DNA of 64,000 nucleotides from Lutraria lutraria. Its lineage: Eukaryota > Mollusca > Bivalvia > Venerida > Mactridae. Under the pieces are notes generated by a model. The model ran no database searches and was not told where the DNA came from. It saw only the letters and a program-made list of their open reading frames with translations. Location of the stretch: assembly GCA_964023205.1 (NCBI GenBank), contig OZ026851.1, positions 17,739,528-17,803,527 of the forward strand, read 5' to 3'. The position numbers were made by a program, and so were the translations under genes. Positions 35,201 through 47,005 of this stretch are shown here, piece by piece (the stretch's first letter is position 1; each line of letters begins with the position of its first letter).

Positions 35201-35999
35201 CCCTAAACCACAGAGATTCAGCTTATAAGTAAGAGACCAGAACCCCTAAACCACAGAGAGTCCGCTTATAAGTAAGAGACCAGAACCCCTAAACCACAGA
35301 GAGTCCGCTTATAAGTAAGAGACCAGAACCCCTAAACCACAGAGAGTCAGCTTATAAGTAAGAGACCAGAACCCCTAAACCACGGAGAGTCAGCTTATAA
35401 GTAAGAGACCAGACTCCTAAACCACGGAGATTCAGCTTATAAGTAAGAGACAAGAACCCCTAAACCACGGAGAGTCAGCTTATAAGTAAGAGACAAGAAC
35501 CCCTAAACCACGGAGATTCAGCTTATAAGTAAGAGACAAGAACCCCTAAACCACGGAGAGTCAGCTTATAAGTAAGAGACCAGAACCCCTAAACCACAGA
35601 GAGTCAGCTTATAAGTAAGAGACCAGAACCCCTAAACCACGGAGAGTCAGCTTATAAGTAAGAGACCAGAACCCCTAAACCACGGAGAGTCAGCTTATAA
35701 GTAAGAGACAAGAACCCCTAAACCACGGAGAGTCAGCTTATAAGTAAGAGACCAGGACCCCTAAACCACGGAGATTCAGCTTATAAGTAAGAGACCAGAA
35801 CCCCTAAACCACGGAGAGTCAGCTTATAAGTAAGAGACAAGAAACCCTAAACCACGGAGAGTCAGCTTATAAGTAAGAGACCAGGACCCCTAAACCACGG
35901 AGATTCAGCTTATAAGTAAGAGACCAGAACCCCTAAACCACGGAGAGTCAGCTTATAAGTAAGAGACCAGGACCCCTAAACCACGGAGATTCAGCTTAT

Positions 36000-37090
36000 A
36001 AGTAAGAGACAAGAACCCCTAAACCACGGAGAGTCAGCTTATAAGTAAGAGACAAGGACCCCAAAACCACGGAGATTCAGCTTATAAGTAAGAGACCAGA
36101 ACCCCTAAACCACAGAGAGTCAGCTTATAAGTAAGAGACAAGAACCCCTAAACCACGGAGAGTCAGCTTATAAGTAAGATACCAGAACCCCTAAACCACG
36201 GAGAGTCAGCTTATAAGTAAGAGACCAGAACCCCTAAACCACGGAGAGTCAGCTTATAAGTAAGATACCAGAACCCCTAAACCACGGAGAGTCAGCTTAT
36301 AAGTAAGATACCAGAACCCCTAAACCACAGAGAGTCAGCTTATAAGTAAGAGACAAGAACCCCTAAACCACGGAGAGTCAGCTTATAAGTAAGATACCAG
36401 AACCCCTAAACCACGGAGAGTCAGCTTATAAGTAAGATACCAGAACCCCTAAACCACGGAGAGTCAGCTTATAAGTAAGAGACAAGAACCCCTAAACCAC
36501 GGAGAGTCAGCTTATAAGTAAGATACCAGAACCCCTAAACCACAGAGAGTCAGCTTATAAGTAAGAGACCAGAACCCCTAAACCACGGAGAGTCAGCTTA
36601 TAAGTAAGATACCAGAACCCCTAAACCACGGAGAGTCAGCTTATAAGTAAGAGACCAGAACCCCTAAACCACGGAGAGTCAGCTTATAAGTAAGATACCA
36701 GAACCCCTAAACCACGGAGAGTCAGCTTATAAGTAAGATACCAGAACCCCTAAACCACAGAGAGTCAGCTTATAAGTAAGAGACAAGAACCCCTAAACCA
36801 CGGAGAGTCAGCTTATAAGTAAGATACCAGAACCCCTAAACCACGGAGAGTCAGCTTATAAGTAAGATACCAGAACCCCTAAACCACGGAGAGTCAGCTT
36901 ATAAGTAAGAGACAAGAACCCCTAAACCACGGAGAGTCAGCTTATAAGTAAGATACCAGAACCCCTAAACCACAGAGAGTCAGCTTATAAGTAAGAGACC
37001 AGAACCCCTAAACCACGGAGAGTCAGCTTATAAGTAAGATACCAGAACCCCTAAACCACGGAGAGTCAGCTTATAAGTAAGAGACAAGAA
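36000..37090. repeat. Satellite block with 10-unit (430 bp) higher-order repeat, copy 1
   Basis: Scoring units by AAGATACC / AAGAGACC / AAGAGACA and CACGG / CACAG gives a ten-unit order that repeats twice exactly between about 36177 and 37040. The same 23-unit order reappears at 39.7-40.8 kb, offset by 3,696 bp (86 units, two of them 42 bp). The AAGATACC variant is otherwise rare in the array. Confidence 0.9.
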
Positions 37091-37479
37091 CCCCTAAACC
37101 ACGGAGATTCAGCTTATAAGTAAGAGACCAGAACCCCTAAACCACAGAGAGTCCGCTTATAAGTAAGAGACCAGAACCCCTAACCCACGGAGATTCAGCT
37201 TATAAGTAAGAGACCAGAACCCCTAAACCACGGAGATTCAGCTTATAAGTAAGAGACCAGAACCCCTAAACCACGGAGATTCAGCTTATAAGTAAGAGAC
37301 CAGAACCCCTAAACCACGGAGATTCAGCTTATAAGTAAGAGACAAGAACCCCTAAACCACGGAGATTCAGCTTATAAGTAAGAGACAAGAACCCCTAAAC
37401 CACGGAGATTCAGCTTATAAGTAAGAGACAAGAACCCCTAAACCACGGAGATTCAGCTTATAAGTAAGAGACCAGAACC

Positions 37480-38390
37480 CCTAAACCACAGAGAGTCAGC
37501 TTATAAGTAAGAGACCAGAACCCCTAAACCACAGAGAGTCCGCTTATAAGTAAGAGACCAGAACCCCTAAACCACAGAGAGTCCGCTTATAAGTAAGAGA
37601 CCAGAACCCCTAAACCACAGAGAGTCCGCTTATAAGTAAGAGACCAGAACCCCTAAACCACAGAGAGTCAGCTTATAAGTAAGAGACCAGAACCCCTAAA
37701 CCACGGAGAGTCAGCTTATAAGTAAGAGACCAGACTCCTAAACCACGGAGATTCAGCTTATAAGTAAGAGACAAGAACCCCTAAACCACGGAGAGTCAGC
37801 TTATAAGTAAGAGACAAGGACCCCTAAACCACGGAGATTCAGCTTATAAGTAAGAGACAAGAACCCCTAAACCACGGAGATTCAGCTTATAAGTAAGAGA
37901 CAAGAACCCCTAAACCACGGAGAGTCAGCTTATAAGTAAGAGACCAGAACCCCTAAACCACAGAGAGTCCGCTTATAAGTAAGAGACCAGAACCCCTAAA
38001 CCACAGAGAGTCCGCTTATAAGTAAGAGACCAGAACCCCTAAACCACAGAGAGTCCGCTTATAAGTAAGAGACCAGAACCCCTAAACCACAGAGAGTCAG
38101 CTTATAAGTAAGAGACCAGAACCCCTAAACCACGGAGAGTCAGCTTATAAGTAAGAGACCAGACTCCTAAACCACGGAGATTCAGCTTATAAGTAAGAGA
38201 CAAGAACCCCTAAACCACGGAGAGTCAGCTTATAAGTAAGAGACAAGGACCCCTAAACCACGGAGATTCAGCTTATAAGTAAGAGACAAGAACCCCTAAA
38301 CCACGGAGATTCAGCTTATAAGTAAGAGACAAGAACCCCTAAACCACGGAGAGTCAGCTTATAAGTAAGAGACCAGAACCCCTAAACCAC
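37480..38390. repeat. Satellite 10-unit (429 bp) higher-order repeat, two copies
   Basis: The 42-bp AGACTCC unit recurs at 37732 and 38161, exactly 429 bp apart. The nine units around it follow the same variant order: three CACAG/GAGTCCG units, CACAG/GAGTCAG, CACGG/GAGTCAG, AGACTCC, then four ACAAG units. A degenerate relative lies near 35.1-35.5 kb. Confidence 0.9.
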
Positions 38391-38499
38391 AGAGAGTCAG
38401 CTTATAAGTACGAGACCAGAACCCCTAAACCACGGAGAGTCAGCTTATAAGTAAGAGACCAGAACCCCTAAACCACGGAGAGTCAGCTTATAAGTAAGA

Positions 38500-39200
38500 G
38501 ACAAGAACCCCTAAACCACGGAGAGTCAGCTTATAAGTAAGAGACCAGGACCCCTAAACCACGGAGATTCAGCTTATAAGTAAGAGACCAGAACCCCTAA
38601 ACCACAGAGAGTCAGCTTATAAGTAAGAGACAAGAACCCCTAAACCACGGAGAGTCAGCTTATAAGTAAGAGACCAGGACCCCTAAACCACGGAGATTCA
38701 GCTTATAAGTAAGAGACCAGAACCCCTAAACCACGGAGAGTCAGCTTATAAGTAAGAGACAAGAACCCCTAAACCACGGAGAGTCAGCTTATAAGTAAGA
38801 GACCAGGACCCCTAAACCACGGAGATTCAGCTTATAAGTAAGAGACCAGAACCCCTAAACCACGGAGAGTCAGCTTATAAGTAAGAGACCAGAACCCCTA
38901 AACCACAGAGAGTCAGCTTATAAGTAAGAGACAAGAACCCCTAAACCACGGAGAGTCAGCTTATAAGTAAGAGACCAGGACCCCTAAACCACGGAGATTC
39001 AGCTTATAAGTAAGAGACCAGAACCCCTAAACCACGGAGAGTCAGCTTATAAGTAAGAGACAAGAACCCCTAAACCACGGAGAGTCAGCTTATAAGTAAG
39101 AGACCAGGACCCCTAAACCACGGAGATTCAGCTTATAAGTAAGAGACCAGAACCCCTAAACCACGGAGAGTCAGCTTATAAGTAAGAGACCAGGACCCCT
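38500..39200. repeat. Satellite 3-unit (129 bp) higher-order repeat
   Basis: The ACCAGGACC variant recurs at 38543, 38672, 38801, 38973, 39102 and 39188. Spacings are 129, 129, 172, 129 and 86 bp, so a three-unit period is broken by single-unit gains and losses. Confidence 0.85.
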
Positions 39201-39696
39201 AAACCACAGAGATTCAGCTTATAAGTAAGAGACAAGAACCCCTAAACCACGGAGATTCAGCTTATAAGTAAGAGACAAGAACCCCTAAACCACGGAGAGT
39301 CAGCTTATAAGTAAGAGACAAGGACCCCTAAACCACGGAGATTCAGCTTATAAGTAAGAGACCAGAACCCCTAAACCACGGAGAGTCAGCATATAAGTAA
39401 GAGACAAGAACCCCTAAACCACGGAGAGTCAGCTTATAAGTAAGATACCAGAACCCCTAAACCACAGAGAGTCCGCTTATAAGTAAGAGACAAGGACCCC
39501 TAAACCACGGAGAGTCAGCTTATAAGTAAGAGACAAGGACCCCTAAACCACAGAGAGTCAGCTTATAAGTAAGAGACAAGGACCCCTAAACCACGGAGAG
39601 TCAGCTTATAAGTAAGAGACAAGAACCCCTAAACCACAGAGAGTCCGCTTATAAGTAAGAGACAAGAACCCCTAAACCACGGAGATTCAGCTTATA

Positions 39697-40786
39697 AGTA
39701 AGAGACAAGAACCCCTAAACCACGGAGAGTCAGCTTATAAGTAAGAGACAAGGACCCCTAAACCACGGAGATTCAGCTTATAAGTAAGAGACCAGAACCC
39801 CTAAACCACAGAGAGTCAGCTTATAAGTAAGAGACAAGAACCCCTAAACCACGGAGAGTCAGCTTATAAGTAAGATACCAGAACCCCTAAACCACGGAGA
39901 GTCAGCTTATAAGTAAGAGACCAGAACCCCTAAACCACGGAGAGTCAGCTTATAAGTAAGATACCAGAACCCCTAAACCACGGAGAGTCAGCTTATAAGT
40001 AAGATACCAGAACCCCTAAACCACAGAGAGTCAGCTTATAAGTAAGAGACAAGAACCCCTAAACCACGGAGAGTCAGCTTATAAGTCAGATACCAGAACC
40101 CCTAAACCACGGAGAGTCAGCTTATAAGTAAGATACCAGAACCCCTAAACCACGGAGAGTCAGCTTATAAGTAAGAGACAAGAACCCCTAAACCACGGAG
40201 AGTCAGCTTATAAGTAAGATACCAGAACCCCTAAACCACAGAGAGTCAGCTTATAAGTAAGAGACCAGAACCCCTAAACCACGGAGAGTCAGCTTATAAG
40301 TAAGATACCAGAACCCCTAAACCACGGAGAGTCAGCTTATAAGTAAGAGACCAGAACCCCTAAACCACGGAGAGTCAGCTTATAAGTAAGATACCAGAAC
40401 CCCTAAACCACGGAGAGTCAGCTTATAAGTAAGATACCAGAACCCCTAAACCACAGAGAGTCAGCTTATAAGTAAGAGACAAGAACCCCTAAACCACGGA
40501 GAGTCAGCTTATAAGTAAGATACCAGAACCCCTAAACCACGGAGAGTCAGCTTATAAGTAAGATACCAGAACCCCTAAACCACGGAGAGTCAGCTTATAA
40601 GTAAGAGACAAGAACCCCTAAACCACGGAGAGTCAGCTTATAAGTAAGATACCAGAACCCCTAAACCACAGAGAGTCAGCTTATAAGTAAGAGACCAGAA
40701 CCCCTAAACCACGGAGAGTCAGCTTATAAGTAAGATACCAGAACCCCTAAACCACGGAGAGTCAGCTTATAAGTAAGAGACAAGAA
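39697..40786. repeat. Satellite block with 10-unit (430 bp) higher-order repeat, copy 2
   Basis: Same unit order as 36000-37090, including the flanking AAGGACC/GATTCAG and CACAG/GAGTCAG units. The one visible difference is a private AGTCAGATACC in one unit near 40086. The block therefore moved or was duplicated as about 1.09 kb. Confidence 0.9.
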
Positions 40787-43559
40787 CCCCTAAACCACGG
40801 AGATTCAGCTTATAAGTAAGAGACCAGAACCCCTAAACCACGGAGATTCAGCTTATAAGTAAGAGACAAGAACCCCTAAACCACGGAGATTCAGCTTATA
40901 AGTAAGAGACAAGAACCCCTAAACCACAGAGATTCAGCTTATAAGTAAGAGACCAGAACCCCTAAACCACGGAGAGTCCGCTTATAAGTAAGAGACAAGA
41001 ACCCCTAAACCACGGAGATTCAGCTTATAAGTAAGAGACAAGAACCCCTAAACCACGGAGAGTCCGCTTATAAGTAAGAGACAAGAACCCCTAAACCACG
41101 GAGATTCAGCTTATAAGTAAGAGACCAGAACCCCTAAACCACGGAGAGTCAGCTTATAAGTAAGAGACCAGACTCCTAAACCACGGAGATTCAGCTTATA
41201 AGTAAGAGACAAGAACCCCTAAACCATGGAGATTCAGCTTATAAGTAAGAGACCAGACTCCTAAACCACGGAGATTCAGCTTATAAGTAAGAGACAAGAA
41301 CCCCTAAACCACGGAGATTCAGCTTATAAGTAAGAGACCAGAACCCCTAAACCACGGAGATTCAGCTTATAAGTAAGAGACAAGAACCCCTAAACCACGG
41401 AGATTCAGCTTATAAGTAAGAGACAAGAACCCCTAAACCACGGAGATTCAGCTTATAAGTAAGAGACCAGAACCCCTAAACCACGGAGATTCAGCTTATA
41501 AGTAAGAGACCAGACTCCTAAACCACGGAGATTCAGCTTATAAGTAAGAGACAAGAACCCCTAAACCACGGAGATTCAGCTTATAAGTAAGAGACCAGAA
41601 CCCCTAAACCACAGAGAGTCCGCTTATAAGTAAGAGACCAGAACCCCTAAACCACGGAGATTCAGCTTATAAGTAAGAGACAAGAACCCCTAAACCACGG
41701 AGAGTCAGCTTATAAGTAAGAGACCAGACTCCTAAACCACGGAGAGTCAGCTTATAAGTAAGAGACCAGAACCCCTAAACCACGGAGAGTCAGCTTATAA
41801 GTAAGAGACCAGACTCCTAAACCACGGAGATTCAGCTTATAAGTAAGAGACAAGAACCCCTAAACCATGGAGATTCAGCTTATAAGTAAGAGACCAGACT
41901 CCTAAACCACGGAGATTCAGCTTATAAGTAAGAGACAAGAACCCCTAAACCACGGAGAGTCAGCTTATAAGTAAGATACCAGAACTCCTAAACCACGGAG
42001 AGTCAGCTTATAAGTAAGAGACCAGAACCCCTAAACCACGGAGATTCAGCTTATAAGTAAGAGACCAGAACCCCTAAACCACGGAGATTCAGCTTATAAG
42101 TAAGAGACAAGAACCCCTAAACCACAGAGAGTCCGCTTATAAGTAAGAGACCAGAACCCCTAAACCACAGAGATTCAGCTTATAAGTAAGAGACCAGAAC
42201 CCCTAAACCACAGAGAGTCCGCTTATAAGTAAGAGACCAGAACCCCTAAACCACGGAGATTCAGCTTATAAGTAAGAGACAAGAACCCCTAAACCACGGA
42301 GATTCAGCTTATAAGTAAGAGACCAGAACCCCTAAACCACGGAGATTCAGCTTATAAGTAAGAGACCAGAACCCCTAAACCACGGAGATTCAGCTTATAA
42401 GTAAGAGACCAGAACCCCTAAACCACGGAGATTCAGCTTATAAGTAAGAGACCAGAACCCCTAAACCACGGAGATTCAGCTTATAAGTAAGAGACAAGAA
42501 CCCCTAAACCACGGAGATTCAGCTTATAAGTAAGAGACAAGAACCCCTAAACCACAGAGAGTCCGCTTATAAGTAAGAGACAAGAACCCCTAAACCACGG
42601 AGATTCAGCTTATAAGTAAGAGACCAGGACCCCTAAACCACAGAGAGTCCGCTTATAAGTAAGAGACAAGAACCCCTAAACCACGGAGATTCAGCTTATA
42701 AGTAAGAGACAAGGACCCCTAAACCACAGAGAGTCCGCTTATAAGTAAGAGACCAGAACCCCTAAACCACAGAGATTCAGCTTATAAGTAAGAGACAAGA
42801 ACCCCTAAACCACAGAGAGTCCGCTTATAAGTAAGAGACCAGAACCCCTAAACCACGGAGAATCAGCTTATAAGTAAGAGACCAGAACCCCTAAACCACA
42901 GAGAGTCCGCTTATAAGTAAGAGACCAGAACCCCTAAACCACTGAGAGTCCGCTTATAAGTAAGAGACAAGAACCCCTAAACCACGGAGAGTCCGCTTAT
43001 AAGTAAGAGACCAGAACCCCTAAACCACGGAGAGTCAGCTTATAAGTAAGAGACCAGAACCCCTAAACCACGGAGAGTCCGCTTATAAGTAAGAGACAAG
43101 AACCCCTAAACCACAGAGAGTCCGCTTATAAGTAAGAGACAAGAACCCCTAAACCACAGAGAGTCCGGTTATAAGTAAGAGACCAGAACCCCTAAACCAC
43201 GGAGAGTCAGCTTATAAGTAAGAGACCAGAACCCCTAAACCACGGAGATTCAGCTTATAAGTAAGAGACAAGAACCCCTAAACCACGGAGAGTCAGCTTA
43301 TAAGTAAGAGACCAGAACCCCTAAACCACGGAGAGTCAGCTTATAAGTAAGAGACCAGAACCCCTAAACCACGGAGATTCAGCTTATAAGTAAGAGACCA
43401 GAACCCCTAAACCACGGAGAGTCAGCTTATAAGTAAGAGACCAGAACCCCTAAACCACGGAGAGTCCGCTTATAAGTAAGAGACAAGAACCCCTAAACCA
43501 CAGAGAGTCCGCTTATAAGTAAGAGACAAGAACCCCTAAACCACAGAGAGTCCGCTTAT

Positions 43560-44360
43560 AAGTAAGAGACCAGAACCCCTAAACCACAGAGAGTCCGCTT
43601 ATAAGTAAGAGACCAGAACCCCTAAACCACAGAGAGTCCGCTTATAAGTAAGAGACCAGAACCCCTAAACCACAGAGAGTCCGCTTATAAGTAAGAGACA
43701 AGAACCCCTAAACCACAGAGAGTCCGCTTATAAGTAAGAGACCAGAACCCCTAAACCACAGAGAGTCCGCTTATAAGTAAGAGACCAGAACCCCTAAACC
43801 ACGGAGATTCAGCTTATAAGTAAGAGACCAGAACCCCTAAACCACAGAGAGTCCGCTTATAAGAAAGAGACCAGAACCCCTAAACCACAGAGAGTCCGCT
43901 TATAAGTAAGAGACCAGAACCCCTAAACCACAGAGAGTCCGCTTATAAGTAAGAGACCAGAACCCCTAAACCACAGAGAGTCCGCTTATAAGTAAGAGAC
44001 CAGAACCCCTAAACCACAGAGAGTCCGCTTATAAGTAAGAGACCAGAACCCCTAAACCACGGAGATTCAGCTTATAAGTAAGAGACCAGAACCCCTAAAC
44101 CACAGAGAGTCCGCTTATAAGTAAGAGACCAGAACCCCTAAACCACAGAGAGTCCGCTTATAAGTAAGAGACCAGAACCCCTAAACCACAGAGAGTCCGC
44201 TTATAAGTAAGAGACCAGAACCCCTAAACCACAGAGAGTCCGCTTATAAGTAAGAGACCAGAACCCCTAAACCACAGAGAGTCCGCTTATAAGTAAGAGA
44301 CCAGAACCCCTAAACCACGGAGATTCAGCTTATAAGTAAGAGACAAGAACCCCTAAACCA
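43560..44360. repeat. Satellite 6-unit (258 bp) higher-order repeat
   Basis: Five CACAG/GAGTCCG units alternate with one CACGG/GATTCAG unit. The latter recurs at 43801, 44059 and 44317, exactly 258 bp apart each time. Confidence 0.9.
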
Positions 44361-46402
44361 CAGAGAGTCCGCTTATAAGTAAGAGACCAGAACCCCTAAA
44401 CCACAGAGAGTCCGCTTATAAGTAAGAGACAAGAACCCCTAAACCACAGAGAGTCCGCTTATAAGTAAGAGACAAGAACCCCTAAACCACGGAGAGTCAG
44501 CTTATAAGTAAGAGACAAGAACCCCTAAACCACGGAGAGTCCGCTTATAAGTAAGAGACCAGAACCCCTAAACCACAGAGATTCAGCTTATAAGTAAGAG
44601 ACCAGAACCCCTAAACCACAGAGAGTCCGCTTATAAGTAAGAGACCAGAACCCCTAAACCACAGAGATTCAGCTTATAAGTAAGAGACCAGAACCCCTAA
44701 ACCACAGAGATTCAGCTTATAAGTAAGAGACCAGAACCCCTAAACCACAGAGAGTCCGCTTATAAGTAAGAGACAAGAACCCCTAAACAACAGAGATTCA
44801 GCTTATAAGTAAGAGACAAGAACCCCTAAACCACAGAGAGTCCGCTTATAAGTAAGAGACCAGAACCCCTAAACCACGGAGATTCAGCTTATAAGTAAGA
44901 GACCAGAACCCCTAAACCACAGAGAGTCCGCTTATAAGTAAGAGACCAGAACCCCTAAACCACAGAGAGTCCGCTTATAAGTAAGAGACCAGAACCCCTA
45001 AACCACGGAGATTCAGCTTATAAGTAAGAGACAAGGACCCCTAAACCACAGAGATTCAGCTTATAAGTAAGAGACCAGAACCCCTAAACCACGGAGATTC
45101 AGCTTATAAGTAAGAGACAAGAACCCCTAAACCACAGAGAGTCCGCTTATAAGTAAGAGACCAGAACCCCTAAACCACGGAGATTCAGCTTATAAGTAAG
45201 AGACCAGAACCCCTAAACCACGGAGATTCAGCTTATAAGTAAGAGACCAGAACCCCTAAACCACGGAGAGTCCGCTTATAAGTAAGAGACCAGAACCCCT
45301 AAACCACAGAGAGTCCGCTTATAAGTATGAGACCAGAACCCCTAAACCACGGAGATTCAGCTTATAAGTAAGAGACCAGAACCCCTAAACCACGGAGATT
45401 CAGCTTATAAGTAAGAGACAAGAACCCCTAAACCACGGAGATTCAGCTTATAAGTAAGAGACCAGAACCCCTAAACCACGGAGATTCAGCTTATAAGTAA
45501 GAGACCAGAACCCCTAAACCACGGAGAGTCCGCTTATAAGTAAGAGACAAGAACCCCTAAACCACGGAGATTCAGCTTATAAGTAAGAGACCAGAACCCC
45601 TAAACCACGGAGAGTCCGCTTATAAGTAAGAGACCAGAACCCCTAAACCACGGAGATTCAGCTTATAAGTAAGAGACCAGAACCCCTAAACCACGGAGAT
45701 TCATCTTATAAGTAAGAGACTAGAACCCCTAAACCACGGAGATTCAGCTTATAAGTAAGAGACAAGAACCCCTAAACCACAGAGATTCAGCTTATAAGTA
45801 AGAGACCAGAACCCCTAAACCACGGAGATTCAGCTTATAAGTAAGAGACTAGAACCCCTAAACCACGGAGAGTCCGCTTATAAGTAAGAGACCAGAACCC
45901 CTAAACCACGGAGATTCAGCTTATAAGTAAGAGACCAGAACCCCTAAACCACAGAGAGTCCGCTTATAAGTAAGAGACAAGAACCCCTAAACCACGGAGA
46001 GTCCGCTTATAAGTAAGAGACAAGAACCCCTAAACCACAGAGAGTCCGCTTATAAGTAAGAGACCAGAACCCCTTAACCACGGAGATTCAGCTTATAAGT
46101 AAGAGACTAGAACCCCTAAACCACGGAGAGTCCGCTTATAAGTAAGAGACAAGAACCCCTAAACCACGGAGATTCAGCTTATAAGTAAGAGACCAGAACC
46201 CCTAAACCACAGAGAGTCCGCTTATAAGTAAGAGACAAGAACCCCTAAACCACAGAGAGTCCGCTTATAAGTAAGAGACCAGAACCCCTAAACCACGGAG
46301 AGTCCGCTTATAAGTAAGAGACAAGAACCCCTAAACCACGGAGAGTCCGCTTATAAGTAAGAGACCAGAACCCCTAAACCACGGAGAGTCCGCTTATAAG
46401 TA

Positions 46403-47005
46403 AGAGACAAGGACCCCTAAACCACGGAGATTCAGCTTATAAGTAAGAGACCAGAACCCTAAACCACGGAGAGTTCAGCTTATAAGTAAGAGACAAGGAC
46501 CCCTAAACCACGGAGAGTCCGCTTATAAGTAAGAGACCAGAACCCCTAAACCACGGAGAGTCCGCTTATAAGTAAGAGACAAGGACCCCTAAACCACAGA
46601 GAGTCAGCTTATAAGTAAGAGACCAGAACCCCTAAACCACGGAGAGTCCGCTTATAAGTAAGAGACAAGGACCCCTAAACCACGGAGAGTCCGCTTATAA
46701 GTAAGAGACAAGGACCCCTAAACCACGGAGAGTCCGCTTATAAGTAAGAGACAAGGACCCCTAAACCACGGAGAGTCCGCTTATAAGTAAGAGACAAGGA
46801 CCCCTAAACCACAGAGAGTCAGCTTATAAGTAAGAGACCAGAACCCCTAAACCACGGAGAGTCCGCTTATAAGTAAGAGACAAGGACCCCTAAACCACAG
46901 AGAGTCAGCTTATAAGTAAGAGACCAGAACCCCTAAACCACAGAGAGTCCGCTTATAAGTAAGAGACAAGAACCCCTAAACCACAGAGAGTCCGCTTATA
47001 AGTAA
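46403..47005. repeat. Satellite 14-unit block, duplicated at 48424
   Basis: A run rich in ACAAGGACC units has the same order of 14 variants as 48424-49025, displaced by 2,021 bp, which is exactly 47 units. One unit here carries a compensating 1-bp loss and 1-bp gain (AGAACCCTAAACC and GAGTTCAG). Confidence 0.85.
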
